A stretch of 64,000 nt of DNA. Origin: Pseudomonas umsongensis (lineage in GTDB: Bacteria > Pseudomonadota > Gammaproteobacteria > Pseudomonadales > Pseudomonadaceae). Positions 17,527-27,196 of this stretch are shown in pieces; positions within the stretch are counted from its first letter, which is position 1; each line of letters opens with the position of its first letter. The position numbers were made by a program, and so were the translations under genes. The notes under the pieces were generated by a model. The model ran no database searches and had not been told where the DNA came from. It was given only the letters and a program-made list of their open reading frames with translations. Location of the stretch: assembly GCF_002236105.1 (NCBI RefSeq), contig NZ_NIWU01000002.1, forward strand, positions 434,001 through 498,000, in the 5' to 3' direction.

Positions 17527-18804
17527 GTGGACGATTACCAGCAGTCGATACGCATTTTGTCCGATCGCATTGTGCTGGCACAGACGCCGATTCGCGTCCT
17601 CGATGCGGTGAAATGGGACGACAACATCCGCAAGGGCTTCCTCAAGGCCAAGGGCAAGGAAATGCCCGCGGTGGACCGTGATTACTATCTCAACCGTCCG
17701 CTGGCCTTCGATTCCAGCAAGGTGAAGCTGGAATTCCAGAACATCGAGCGCGACATCACCCGTCAACTTGGCCAGTTCAACCCGGTCGGGCAAATCATGC
17801 GCCGCATGTGCAAGGAATACCGGATGGTGGTGCGCATGCTCGAAGCGCGTGGCACCGAGGATTTCGGCCTGATTTCCCAGGAGTTGTATGGCGCTGCCTC
17901 GGACGCCTTTCATGCTGGCGACCCGACCCTGTCCGACCTGGGCATGATGCTGTCCGAGTACCTGAACAACATCGACGGTCGTGGCGACCTCAAGGATGAA
18001 CCGAAGACGCTGACGGCCAAGGAAGCGGTCGACCTGTTGCAACATCGCTTGAACAAAGTATTTGGCGAAGCCGAGGAAACCATCCGCGTGTTCGAGTCTG
18101 ACGGCATCGTCGCCGATGCGGCTGCCGGCGCTGACTACATCAAGATCCGCTCCGATGCGATGTTCAATCAGCGCGATGTGCGCGCCCTGGAGGTCCACGA
18201 AGGGCTGGTGCATGTCGGTACCACCCTCAACGGTTTGAACCAGCCGATCTGCACCTTCCTGTCCAAGGGGCCGCCCTCGTCGACGGTGACCCAGGAAGGC
18301 CTGGCGATCCTGATGGAAATCATCACCTTTGCCTCCTACCCGAGCCGCCTGCGCAAGCTGACCAACCGCACGCGGGCCATTCACATGGTCGAGGAGGGCG
18401 CGGATTTCCTGCAGGTGTTCGAGTTCTTCCGCGAACAAGGCTTCGAGATGCCCGAGAGCTACAGCAACGCCAGTCGCGTTTTCCGCGGCTCGGTGCCGAC
18501 AGGTCTGCCATTCACCAAAGACTTGTCCTACCTCAAGGGCTTCATCATGATTTACAACTACATTCAACTGGCCGTGCGTAAAGGCAAGCTGGAGCAGATA
18601 CCGCTGTTGTTCTGCGGCAAGACTACCCTGGAAGACATGCGCACCTTGCGCCTGCTGGTGGATGAAGGCCTGGTGGTGCCGCCCAAGTACCTGCCTGAAC
18701 AGTTTCGCGACATGAACGCGTTGTCGGCGTGGATGTGTTTCTCCAACTTCCTCAATCACCTGAGCCTGGACCGGATCGAGGCGGATTACTCCAATATCCT
18801 TTGA
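17527..18804 (+). CDS. DUF1704 / QEGLA-motif putative zinc metallopeptidase
   Basis: 425-residue protein of the family often labelled flavohemoglobin expression-modulating QEGLA motif protein. The defining VTQEGLAILMEI is present (E257), together with an HExxxH motif H224-E225-H229 in VHEGLVHVGT. The same DUF1704 family includes the eukaryotic KIAA0895/MATCAP proteins, where HExxxH plus the EGLA glutamate form a zinc carboxypeptidase site (established for that branch). A peptidase role in bacteria is inference. No signal peptide, so probably cytoplasmic. The start is GTG 17527 with AGGAG 7 bases upstream. It is coupled to the preceding lipoprotein gene. Confidence 0.88.
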   Translation: MDDYQQSIRILSDRIVLAQTPIRVLDAVKWDDNIRKGFLKAKGKEMPAVDRDYYLNRPLAFDSSKVKLEFQNIERDITRQLGQFNPVGQIMRRMCKEYRMVVRMLEARGTEDFGLISQELYGAASDAFHAGDPTLSDLGMMLSEYLNNIDGRGDLKDEPKTLTAKEAVDLLQHRLNKVFGEAEETIRVFESDGIVADAAAGADYIKIRSDAMFNQRDVRALEVHEGLVHVGTTLNGLNQPICTFLSKGPPSSTVTQEGLAILMEIITFASYPSRLRKLTNRTRAIHMVEEGADFLQVFEFFREQGFEMPESYSNASRVFRGSVPTGLPFTKDLSYLKGFIMIYNYIQLAVRKGKLEQIPLLFCGKTTLEDMRTLRLLVDEGLVVPPKYLPEQFRDMNALSAWMCFSNFLNHLSLDRIEADYSNIL

Positions 18805-18807
18805 TCA

Positions 18808-18911
18808 GATCGTTCCCACGCTCTGCGTGGGAATGCCGCCATGGACGCTCCGCGTCCACTGTGACGCGGAGCGTCACGTTATGCATTCCCACGCGGAGCA
18901 TGGGAACGATC
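18808..18911. repeat. REP-type inverted repeat, GATCGTTCCCACGC family
   Basis: Second copy of the element seen at 16797-16906. The outer arm on the right carries one mismatch (GCATGGGAACGATC), and the inner pair is GACGCTCCGCGTC / GACGCGGAGCGTC. The two copies bracket the lipoprotein-DUF1704 pair. Confidence 0.9.
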
Positions 18912-18933
18912 ACCCACATTGAGGTTTCACCGG

Positions 18934-19848
18934 ATGAGAATCCTCGGCATCTTCTGCCTTCTCCTGGCCCTGAGCGGTTGCAGCTCACTGCTGTTCTACC
19001 CCGAGCCCGGCCAGTTGTTCACCCCAGAGAAAGCCAAGCTCGAATACCGCGATATAACCCTGACCACCGCCGACGGCCTCAAGCTGCACGGCTGGTGGCT
19101 ACCGGCAAAAAAAGGTGTCGAGGTCAAAGGCACCGTTTTGCACCTGCACGGCAACGGTGGCAACCTGCCCATGCACCTGGGCGGGAGTTGGTGGCTGCCT
19201 AAAGAGGGTTACCAGGTGTTGCTGGTGGACTATCGCGGTTACGGCTTGTCCGAGGGCGAACCGAGCTTGCCGGCGATCTATCAGGACATCGACGCCGCGT
19301 TCAAATGGCTCGACCAGGCCCCGGAGGTCAAGGGCAAGCCGCTGATCTTGCTGGGACAGAGCCTTGGCGGTTCGATGGCGGTTCACTACCTCGTGCAACA
19401 CCCCGAGCGGCAAAAACAACTGAAGGCGGTTGTGCTCGATGGTGTGCCTGCCAGTTACCGCAGTGTCGGTCGTTATGCGCTGAGCAATTCATGGGTGTTC
19501 TGGGCGTTCCAGGTGCCGCTGTCCTGGCTGGTGCCTGATGGCGACAGTGCGATCAATTCCATGGCTCAGCTCAATGGCGTGCCGAAACTGATCTACCACA
19601 GCATCGACGATCCGCTCGTGCCTCTTTCCAACGGCATCCGTCTGTATCAAGCTGCGCCGCCGCCCAGGGTGCTGCAACTGACCCGTGGCGGTCACGTGCA
19701 GACATTCGCCGACCCGGTCTGGCGCAAAGTCATGTTGCGTTATCTCGATGACCCGCAGCATTTCAACGGCCTGCGCCGCTTGGGCGAAATCCCCAATTAC
19801 CCGGCACCCGAACATTCTGAAAATGAACCACCAGAGAGCCCGCAATGA
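18934..19848 (+). CDS. Alpha/beta hydrolase lipoprotein (BEM46-like)
   Basis: 304 residues with lipoprotein signal MRILGIFCLLLALSGC. The hydrolase domain shows LHLHGNGGNLP (oxyanion region), the nucleophile elbow GQSLGGS, an acidic residue in YHSIDDPLVP and the catalytic His in TRGGHVQTF, so all triad residues are present. Substrate unknown; related proteins are annotated as serine esterases or peptidases. The ATG at 18934 with GAGG upstream gives the clean signal peptide; an upstream TTG is less likely. The next gene overlaps its stop (ATGA). Confidence 0.88.
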   Translation: MRILGIFCLLLALSGCSSLLFYPEPGQLFTPEKAKLEYRDITLTTADGLKLHGWWLPAKKGVEVKGTVLHLHGNGGNLPMHLGGSWWLPKEGYQVLLVDYRGYGLSEGEPSLPAIYQDIDAAFKWLDQAPEVKGKPLILLGQSLGGSMAVHYLVQHPERQKQLKAVVLDGVPASYRSVGRYALSNSWVFWAFQVPLSWLVPDGDSAINSMAQLNGVPKLIYHSIDDPLVPLSNGIRLYQAAPPPRVLQLTRGGHVQTFADPVWRKVMLRYLDDPQHFNGLRRLGEIPNYPAPEHSENEPPESPQ

Positions 19849-20174
19849 GTGAAGAACGTAACGCCATCCCGCTGATCATCACCGGTATCTGCAGCATCCT
19901 CGGCACCGTCGCGGCCTTGTGGTGGTACGGCTACCTGCACTTCGCCAAGCCAGAGGATGCGTTGCTGCTCAACGAATTCACCATGCTCAAGACCGTGCCG
20001 GGCGAAGACTACAAGGTCTCCCTGGAACCGGCGGCGCAAGTGGCGCAGTGCATTGATGGCGTGTTGGTGCTGTTCGACACCGAACAGAAAGGCCTGACCG
20101 GCGTGTTGGTTAACAACAAGAAGAAAGCGGTGCGTTGCATGGGGCAGGAAACCCCGCAGAAGCTGGAACAGTAG
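19845..20174 (+). CDS. Small single-pass membrane protein, unknown
   Basis: 109 residues: a short polar N-terminus, one membrane segment (about residues 9-29, PLIITGICSILGTVAALWWY), then a periplasmic-sized soluble domain with two Cys (AQCIDGV and VRCMGQ) that could form a disulfide. Overlap with the hydrolase gene indicates coupled translation. Family not recognised. Followed by a strong terminator. Confidence 0.8.
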   Translation: MSEERNAIPLIITGICSILGTVAALWWYGYLHFAKPEDALLLNEFTMLKTVPGEDYKVSLEPAAQVAQCIDGVLVLFDTEQKGLTGVLVNNKKKAVRCMGQETPQKLEQ

Positions 20175-20212
20175 GCGCTGCCGAAGGCTGCGATCTTTTG
20201 ATCTTGAAAACT

Positions 20213-20247
20213 AAAAGCCCCGCCTGATCAGATCAGGTGGGGCTTTT
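20213..20247. terminator. Bidirectional Rho-independent terminator
   Basis: AAAAGCCCCGCCTGATC pairs with GATCAGGTGGGGCTTTT (one G-T pair). A-run and T-run flank the stem, so it can serve both the rightward small membrane protein gene and the leftward lptF gene ending at 20265. Confidence 0.9.
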
Positions 20248-20264
20248 GGATTATTGCGTGATGC

Positions 20265-21056
20265 TTAATTCGAGCTCACCGCCGAACGCGGAATCACCGG
20301 CTGGTTGTCATTGGAAATCGTCACTTCCACCCGACGATTCTGTGCCCGGCCCGAGACACTGGTATTTTCCGCCACGGGATATTCCTTGCCATAACCCTGG
20401 GCGACGATGCGGGTTGGATCAACACCCATCTTCACCAGCGCCATGCGCACGGAGCTGGCGCGGCGTTCCGACAGTGACTGGTTGTGCGAGGCGGTACCGG
20501 TGCTGTCGGTGTAACCCTCGACAATCACCTTGCGGTCCGGATTCTCCTGAAGGTACTGGGCCAGTTTGTTGATGTTCATCATGCCGTTGGATTTCAGCTC
20601 GGCCTTGTCGGTGGCGAACAGCACATCACCGAAGGTCACCAACGTGCCGCGCTCGGTCTGTTTGGCATTGAGGCTGTCCTGCAGCTGCTTGATCTGCTGG
20701 TCGCGGGCGTCAAGACGCGCCTGGGCCCGTTGTGCAGAAGCGTTTTTCAGATTGGCTTCGGCGGTGCGCAGGGCGATGGTCTGTTTCGCCACTTCGACAC
20801 GCTGGTTGGTCAGGTAGGCCAACTGGTCAACCTTGGCCGGGTCTTCCTTATCCAGATAGGCCTTGTCGGCCTTGTCCAGGTAATCGCTGGCGTCCTTGGT
20901 TTCCAGCGCCGCGACTTTGCTCGCCTGCGGGTTGGCTTGCAGGCCGGAATAATTGGTGCGGGCCTGTTCCAGATTGGCGTTCGGTGGCGTTGAGCATGCG
21001 GCCAAAGTAACGCTGGCGGCCAGCAGGGCAGGGATCATCAAATTTTTTGAATTCAT
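20265..21056 (-). CDS. lptF: LptF-type OmpA-family lipoprotein
   Basis: 263-residue outer-membrane lipoprotein. The signal is MNSKNLMIPALLAASVTLAAC. A helical coiled-coil region (about residues 60-140) with an LDARDQQIKQLQDSL heptad pattern precedes an OmpA C-terminal peptidoglycan-binding domain (VTFGDVLFATDKAELKSNG, VEGYTDSTGTASHNQSLSERRA, GYGKEYPVA). It matches P. aeruginosa PA3692 (LptF), which is AlgU-controlled and linked to survival under hypochlorite and in mucoid cells (established there). The ATG at 21056 has AAAGGAC upstream; the frame remains open beyond it but lacks a signal. Cotranscribed with the DUF4398 gene 47 bases upstream. Confidence 0.9.
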   Translation of the reverse strand: MNSKNLMIPALLAASVTLAACSTPPNANLEQARTNYSGLQANPQASKVAALETKDASDYLDKADKAYLDKEDPAKVDQLAYLTNQRVEVAKQTIALRTAEANLKNASAQRAQARLDARDQQIKQLQDSLNAKQTERGTLVTFGDVLFATDKAELKSNGMMNINKLAQYLQENPDRKVIVEGYTDSTGTASHNQSLSERRASSVRMALVKMGVDPTRIVAQGYGKEYPVAENTSVSGRAQNRRVEVTISNDNQPVIPRSAVSSN

Positions 21057-21103
21057 GGTTTTAGTCCTTTTCAATCGAGTAAGAAATACGTCGTGCAGCG
21101 CTG

Positions 21104-21511
21104 TTACTGAACGGTGCGCTGGCTTTCCTGACGCAGTTCCTGAACCCCTTTCTGAGAGTCCTTCACAGATTGTTCGGCTTTCATCGCCTGGGCTTTGCGC
21201 TCGGCTACACGAGCGTCCCACTCAGCCTGTTCGGCCAAGGTCTTGGCTTGATCGAACTTCTTGTCGTGCATGGCAATTTCGGCTTGCTTGAGTTTGTCTT
21301 GTGCAGCCTTCATTTCCACTGCAGCGAATTCGGTACCACCGGCACTGACGGCGCTGTTGACCGCTGACTCGGTGACGGCGAATTGCTCGGTGGGTGGGTT
21401 ACCCGCGCAGCCGGCCAGCACGAGGCCTGTGCCGATGGCCAGTGCCGCCATTTTCAGTCCGTGCAGGGAAGAGGATTTGCCAGTTCGGGTTTTCATCGTT
21501 TTCAACTCCAT
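21104..21511 (-). CDS. DUF4398 lipoprotein
   Basis: 135 residues. The lipoprotein signal ends in GTGLVLAGC, then a Lys/Ala/Glu-rich helix (AAVEMKAAQDKLKQAEIAMHDKKF) typical of DUF4398, which often pairs with OmpA-domain proteins, as here. It may tether or space the envelope partner; the function is unproven. The start at 21511 has AGGAG 8 bases upstream; ATG 21496 is an alternative. First gene of the probable operon with lptF, behind a candidate AlgU-type promoter. Confidence 0.85.
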   Translation of the reverse strand: MELKTMKTRTGKSSSLHGLKMAALAIGTGLVLAGCAGNPPTEQFAVTESAVNSAVSAGGTEFAAVEMKAAQDKLKQAEIAMHDKKFDQAKTLAEQAEWDARVAERKAQAMKAEQSVKDSQKGVQELRQESQRTVQ

Positions 21512-21612
21512 TGGGCTAACTCCTGAGCAACGTGAATATCCATCCTGGGCAATGAGCCGAAACCGTATTTCACAAGGCTTTTTGAAACGGCCGTCCCAGG
21601 CGTGGTTACTGG

Positions 21613-21640
21613 GTTGACCCGAGGCGTTTTTTGAAAGTTC
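21613..21640 (-). promoter_or_regulatory. Candidate AlgU (sigma-E type) promoter
   Basis: Read leftward, GAACTT (21640-21635) is followed after 17 bases by TCAAC (21617-21613) in the context GGGTCAACC. This fits the GAACTT-N16/17-TCnnA pattern of AlgU/sigma-E promoters; the last -10 base deviates. It would start transcription about 95 bases before the DUF4398 gene. Known AlgU control of lptF in P. aeruginosa supports it, but no experiment is visible here. Confidence 0.55.
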
Positions 21641-21781
21641 AGAAATTTAGCTGGCTATCGAAAAAATTTCGACGCAGCGCGAAGGGCTCTATATCGAGGA
21701 ATGTGGCGATGAACACAGCTGATCACACCCCTCGAAGGGGGTGCGAACAGTGATTTTCAGGAGGGACAAATACAAAAAAAA

Positions 21782-22126
21782 TCAGTGCTTTTGCTTGTCG
21801 CCAGCGGCCGACAGGTCATGCAAATGACGACGGGACAAAGCGAGGAAACGTGGGGTCGGGCCGATGTCTTCGTACAACGGATCGCCCTCTTCATCAGTGG
21901 CCACTACGGTGGAACCTTTCACATAGGGAAAGCTTTTTTCCAGTTCTTCCAGGGCAGCCCCGATCAGTTCGCCCAGCAGTTCTTCAGGATGCCGCTTGGG
22001 GTACATCTCGATAATCGCCGCAAGCCGTGCGGCAGCCTCCACGTCCAGATGAATCGAATAGCCTGTGTCGGTCAGGCGACCCTTGGCGTTTTCTTCCCAG
22101 TGGTTGGCAAGCTCGCGGATTTTCAT
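21782..22126 (-). CDS. Conserved small protein, ribbon-helix-helix-like core
   Basis: 114 residues. The core YSIHLDVEAAARLAAIIEMYP...EELLGELIGAALEELE has the beta-strand then two-helix spacing of MetJ/Arc-type ribbon-helix-helix DNA-binding proteins, so a regulator is possible, but I do not recognise a named family. It is conserved at this place upstream of ppc in Pseudomonas as far as I recall (PA3688-like). GAGGTCATT precedes the ATG. Transcribed leftward, divergent from ppc. Confidence 0.75.
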   Translation of the reverse strand: MKIRELANHWEENAKGRLTDTGYSIHLDVEAAARLAAIIEMYPKRHPEELLGELIGAALEELEKSFPYVKGSTVVATDEEGDPLYEDIGPTPRFLALSRRHLHDLSAAGDKQKH

Positions 22127-22326
22127 AATGACCTCATTGCACTCCTGCTCCCGGCAGGCGGGGAATGTCCGGCAGATGCCGGCGACAGCCGTTGTACGGC
22201 TTACCCTTGAGACTAGCTTTTACGCCAAAGGTTTAAAGGCCCTTCGTCGTCTTGCTTGTAAGAACCGGTCTGGAGCGGCACTCTTAAGGTTCCTGGTCGA
22301 CCGGATTTTTCGCTGGAGAACTGTTG

Positions 22327-24957
22327 ATGACCGATATTGATGCACGCTTGCGCGAAGACGTTCACCTGCTCGGTGAGTTGTTGGGCAACACCATTCGGGA
22401 ACAGTACGGGGACGGCTTTCTCGACAAGATCGAGCAGATCCGCAAGGGTGCGAAGGCTGACCGTCGCGGTTCCATGGATGCCGAGCTCAGCGCCAGCCTC
22501 AACCAGTTGACGGAGGACGAGCTGCTGCCGGTGGCGCGGGCGTTCAACCAGTTTCTCAACCTGGCCAACATCGCCGAGCAGTACCAACTGATTCATCGTC
22601 GCGAAGAATCCCAGCCCGCGCCATTCGAGGCGCGGGTACTGCCGGAGCTGCTCGCCCGCCTGCGCGCCGAAGGTCATGGCGCCGAGTCCCTGGCCCGTCA
22701 GTTGGGACGGCTGGAAATCGAGCTGGTGCTGACGGCGCACCCGACCGAAGTCGCGCGCCGCACGCTGATCCAGAAATACGACGCCATCGCTGCGCAACTG
22801 GCGGCGCAGGACCATCGCGACCTGACCAGCGCCGAGCGCGAGCAGATCAAGTCGACATTGCAGCGCCTGATCGCCGAAGCCTGGCACACCGAAGAAATCC
22901 GCCGCACGCGCCCGACGCCGGTCGACGAAGCCAAATGGGGCTTCGCGGTGATCGAGCATTCACTGTGGCAAGCGATCCCCAACTACTTGCGCAAGGCCGA
23001 CCAAGCCCTGCATGCCGCCACGGGACTGCATTTGCCATTGGAAGCGGCGCCGATTCGCTTCGCCTCGTGGATGGGCGGCGACCGCGACGGCAACCCCAAC
23101 GTGACGGCGGCCGTGACCCGTGAAGTGCTGCTGCTGGCGCGCTGGATGGCGGCCGATTTGTACCTGCGCGATGTCGATCATCTGGCTGCCGAGTTGTCGA
23201 TGCAGCAGGCCAGTGAAGAATTGAAGGCCAAGGCTGGCGACAGCGCCGAACCTTACCGCGCTGTGCTCAAGCAGCTACGCGAACGCCTGCGCGCCACGCG
23301 AAGCTGGGCGCACACCGCGTTGTCGACGCCGACGCCTGCACCGGCCGATGTACTGCAAGACAATCGCGACCTGCTCGACCCACTGGAGCTGTGCTACCAC
23401 TCGCTGCATGAGTGCGGCATGGGCGTCATCGCCGACGGTCCCTTGCTCGATTGCCTGCGCCGGGCCGTGACGTTCGGCCTGTTCCTGGTGCGCCTCGATG
23501 TACGCCAGGACTCGTCGCGCCATACCGCGGCCATGACCGAAATCACCGACTACCTTGGCCTGGGTCGCTATGAAGACTGGAGCGAAGAAGAGCGCATCGC
23601 CTTCCTGACGCGCGAACTGAATAACCGTCGACCCTTGTTGCCGGCCTACTACAAGCCTTCGGCCGATACCGCCGAAGTGCTGGCGACTTGCCGGGAAATC
23701 GCTGCGGCGCCAGGAGCGTCGCTGGGCTCCTACGTGATTTCCATGGCCGGTGCCGCTTCCGATGTGCTGGCCGTGCAGCTGCTGCTCAAGGAGTCCGGGG
23801 TATTGCGGCCGATGCGCGTGGTGCCGCTGTTCGAAACCCTTGCCGACCTCGATAACGCAGGTCCGGTGATCGAGAAGCTCTTGTTGCTGCCGGGCTATCG
23901 CTCGCGCCTGCAAGGCCCGCAGGAAGTGATGATCGGTTATTCCGACTCGGCCAAGGACGCAGGGACCACGGCAGCCGCCTGGGCCCAGTACCGGGCGCAG
24001 GAACAACTGGTGGATATCTGCCGCTCGCACGACGTGGAACTGCTGTTGTTCCATGGTCGCGGCGGCACCGTGGGGCGGGGTGGCGGCCCGGCGCACGCGG
24101 CGATTCTGTCGCAGCCGCCGGGTTCGGTCGCCGGACGTTTCCGCACCACCGAGCAGGGAGAAATGATTCGATTCAAGTTCGGCCTGCCGGACATCGCCGA
24201 GCAAAACCTCAATCTGTATCTGGCCGCGGTGCTCGAAGCGACCTTGCTGCCACCGCCGCCGCCGACACCTGAGTGGCGCCATCTGATGGACGAACTGGCC
24301 GCCGATGGGGTCAGCGCCTACCGTGCGGTGGTGCGGGAAAATCCGCAGTTCGTGGAATATTTCCGCCAGTCCACCCCGGAACAGGAGCTTGGGCGCCTGC
24401 CGCTGGGCAGTCGCCCGGCCAAGCGCCGTGCTGGCGGGATCGAAAGCCTGCGGGCCATCCCGTGGATCTTCGGCTGGACCCAGACCCGGTTGATGCTGCC
24501 CGCCTGGTTGGGCTGGGAAGCGGCCCTGAGCAAAGCGCTGGAGCGCGGTGAGGGCGAACTGCTGCAGCAGATGCGCGAGCAGTGGCCGTTTTTCCGCACG
24601 CGCATCGACATGCTGGAAATGGTCCTGGCCAAGGCCGACGCGGATATCGCCCGCTCCTACGACGAGCGTCTGGTCGAGCCGGACTTGCTACCTTTGGGCG
24701 CGCATTTACGCGACCTATTGTCGCAGGCATGCGCCATCGTTCTCGGCTTGACCGGTCAGTCGCAGCTGCTGGCACATAGCCCAGCCACCCTGGAATTCAT
24801 CCGCTTGCGCAACACTTACCTCGACCCGCTTCATCTATTGCAGGCAGAGTTGCTGGCACGATCGCGGCAACCGGATGTGGCCCAGGACAGCCCGGTAGAA
24901 CAGGCGTTGCTGGTGTCTGTAGCAGGGATTGCCGCCGGTTTGCGCAACACCGGCTGA
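22327..24957 (+). CDS. ppc: Phosphoenolpyruvate carboxylase
   Basis: 876-residue cytosolic enzyme that carboxylates PEP to oxaloacetate to refill the TCA cycle. Signature regions are [13 protein letters not shown] (catalytic His), the glycine-rich substrate loop [30 protein letters not shown] and the C-terminal LRNTG ending. Length matches the bacterial family. The ATG at 22327 ([20 protein letters not shown]) is used; a TTG one codon earlier is unlikely. Monocistronic by appearance; the next gene, adk, starts 289 bases downstream. Confidence 0.97.
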   Translation: MTDIDARLREDVHLLGELLGNTIREQYGDGFLDKIEQIRKGAKADRRGSMDAELSASLNQLTEDELLPVARAFNQFLNLANIAEQYQLIHRREESQPAPFEARVLPELLARLRAEGHGAESLARQLGRLEIELVLTAHPTEVARRTLIQKYDAIAAQLAAQDHRDLTSAEREQIKSTLQRLIAEAWHTEEIRRTRPTPVDEAKWGFAVIEHSLWQAIPNYLRKADQALHAATGLHLPLEAAPIRFASWMGGDRDGNPNVTAAVTREVLLLARWMAADLYLRDVDHLAAELSMQQASEELKAKAGDSAEPYRAVLKQLRERLRATRSWAHTALSTPTPAPADVLQDNRDLLDPLELCYHSLHECGMGVIADGPLLDCLRRAVTFGLFLVRLDVRQDSSRHTAAMTEITDYLGLGRYEDWSEEERIAFLTRELNNRRPLLPAYYKPSADTAEVLATCREIAAAPGASLGSYVISMAGAASDVLAVQLLLKESGVLRPMRVVPLFETLADLDNAGPVIEKLLLLPGYRSRLQGPQEVMIGYSDSAKDAGTTAAAWAQYRAQEQLVDICRSHDVELLLFHGRGGTVGRGGGPAHAAILSQPPGSVAGRFRTTEQGEMIRFKFGLPDIAEQNLNLYLAAVLEATLLPPPPPTPEWRHLMDELAADGVSAYRAVVRENPQFVEYFRQSTPEQELGRLPLGSRPAKRRAGGIESLRAIPWIFGWTQTRLMLPAWLGWEAALSKALERGEGELLQQMREQWPFFRTRIDMLEMVLAKADADIARSYDERLVEPDLLPLGAHLRDLLSQACAIVLGLTGQSQLLAHSPATLEFIRLRNTYLDPLHLLQAELLARSRQPDVAQDSPVEQALLVSVAGIAAGLRNTG

Positions 24958-24978
24958 GGATTTTTGCCATGCTTTTGG

Positions 24979-25002
24979 GCATCCGGCGGGGGCGCCGGAT
25001 GC
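24979..25002. terminator. Perfect GC-rich hairpin after ppc
   Basis: GCATCCGGCG and CGCCGGATGC pair perfectly around GGGG, 21 bases after the ppc stop. No T-run follows, so it is at best an imperfect intrinsic terminator or an mRNA-stabilising hairpin. The remaining 240 bases to adk show no credible gene. Confidence 0.45.
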
Positions 25003-25213
25003 GGTTCCAAGGCGGGTTAAAAAGTGCTGCCAGGCGACAGTTAATGATGGGGTTGCGACTTGGGGAACCCGGTTGCGCGGTCACGACAGGCAGTGGTTTC
25101 TCCGACTTTTGGCGGCTTGTGTGGGCGAAGCCTGCTGTGTATCTTGATCAGCCTTTGGCCGTTTGGGCGGTCACGACCCTATTTTTGAGATTGGCCCCAC
25201 GAGGCGAATCTGA

Positions 25214-25894
<681 letters not shown>

Positions 25895-25909
25895 AAATAG
25901 CTTGATCTT

Positions 25910-25939
25910 CTACGGCCCGCTTGCGGGCCGTAGTTGTTT
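25910..25939 (+). terminator. Rho-independent terminator after adk
   Basis: CTACGGCCCGC and GCGGGCCGTAG form a perfect 11-bp stem around TT, followed by TTGTTTAT. Confidence 0.85.
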
Positions 25940-25981
25940 ATACTGACGGACTTTTTTCTGACCTCTCTTGTGGAAACATCG

Positions 25982-26656
25982 ATGAGCACCTTGCTGGCCC
26001 TGGACACCGCGACTGAAGCTTGCTCCGTTGCCTTGCTGCATGACGGCAAAGTGACGAGCCATTACGAGGTGATTCCGCGCCTGCATGCACAGAAGCTGCT
26101 GCCGATGATCCAGCAGTTGCTTGCCGATGCCGGTACCACCCTGCAAGCGGTCGATGCCATCGCCTTCGGTCGCGGGCCGGGTGCATTCACCGGCGTGCGG
26201 ATTGCCATCGGTGTGGTGCAAGGCCTGGCCTTTGCACTCGATCGCCCAGTCTTGCCGGTGTCGAACCTGGCGGTGCTGGCCCAACGCGCCTATCGCGAAC
26301 ACGGTGCCAGCCAGGTCGCGGCGGCCATCGATGCGCGGATGGACGAGGTGTATTGGGGCTGCTACCGAGAAACCGCAGGGGAGATGCGCCTGGTCGGCTC
26401 CGAAGCGGTATTGCCACCGGAAGTCGCTGCATTGCCGGCCGATGCCAGCGGTGAGTGGTTCGGCGCGGGCACCGGTTGGGGCTATGCCGAACGCATTGGC
26501 GTCAGCCTGAGCGGGCAGGATGCGGGCATGTTGCCCCATGCTGAAGATTTGCTGACCCTGGCGCGTTTCGCTTGGGATCGTGGCGAGGCGATCGTGGCGG
26601 ATGAGGCGCAGCCGGTTTACCTGCGCGATAAAGTGGCGACGCCGAAAGCGCGTTAA
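25982..26656 (+). CDS. tsaB: tRNA t6A synthesis protein TsaB
   Basis: 224-residue ASKHA-fold protein that supports TsaD in transferring threonylcarbamoyl to A37 of ANN-decoding tRNAs. LLALDTATEACSVALLHDG at the N-terminus and FGRGPGAFTGVRIAIGVVQG are diagnostic. It lies downstream of adk as in other pseudomonads. The ct6A-forming dehydratase TcdA is also encoded in this window (46325-47134). Confidence 0.95.
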   Translation: MSTLLALDTATEACSVALLHDGKVTSHYEVIPRLHAQKLLPMIQQLLADAGTTLQAVDAIAFGRGPGAFTGVRIAIGVVQGLAFALDRPVLPVSNLAVLAQRAYREHGASQVAAAIDARMDEVYWGCYRETAGEMRLVGSEAVLPPEVAALPADASGEWFGAGTGWGYAERIGVSLSGQDAGMLPHAEDLLTLARFAWDRGEAIVADEAQPVYLRDKVATPKAR

Positions 26657-26677
26657 TCCCTTGGTCCCAGGTGTCCG

Positions 26678-26744
26678 CTTCGCGAGCAGGCTCGCTCCCA
26701 CAGGAGTTATGCCAATCCCTGTGGGAGCGAGCCTGCTCGCGAAG
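26678..26744. repeat. REP-type inverted repeat, TGTGGGAGCGAGC family
   Basis: CTTCGCGAGCAGGCTCGCTCCCA and its exact complement flank 21 bases. Related units at 31121-31212, 36451-36572 and 43326-43417. Confidence 0.92.
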
Positions 26745-26890
26745 ACGATCATGCCTGGCGAAGCCAATCGTCGTTTTCTAACCCCGGGTTTTAAACCTTT
26801 TGCCTTTTATGTGTTCTAGTTATCACTAGGCAGTTTGCGATGTGGGTTATGTGCCACTAGAATGCCATTACTGATACCGAGCATGCACCT

Positions 26891-27196
26891 ATGCGTATAG
26901 ACGGCGTTTCCTCTCAGTCCTACCCCATCAAGCGCAAGCCTCGCAAAGACCCGCGAGTGGAAGACGAGTCCGTCGATATCGAAGGCGAACTTGCATTTGC
27001 GACTGAAGAACAGCTGGCTGCCCGTGCCGCCAAAGCCGCTGCGCAGAAGCTGAGCAATCTTCCCGCCCGCCAGCAGGACATGCTTTATCACCGCGCGATG
27101 AACAAAAGCGTGGCAATGGCGCTGGCCAGTTACCTGAGCACCGCCAGTTTCGTCGATTGGGATGCACAAGTGCTGGGCCTCGACCTGTACATCTGA
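26891..27196 (+). CDS. Conserved small protein of unknown function
   Basis: 101 residues, highly charged N-terminal half (YPIKRKPRKDPRVEDESVDIEGEL) then an Ala-rich helix (EEQLAARAAKAAAQKLSNLP) and a hydrophobic tail ending LGLDLYI. No signal or membrane segment. The stop codon overlaps the DUF72 start (TGATG), implying coupled translation, which supports that it is a real gene. Ribosome-binding site weak. Family not recognised. Confidence 0.75.
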   Translation: MRIDGVSSQSYPIKRKPRKDPRVEDESVDIEGELAFATEEQLAARAAKAAAQKLSNLPARQQDMLYHRAMNKSVAMALASYLSTASFVDWDAQVLGLDLYI

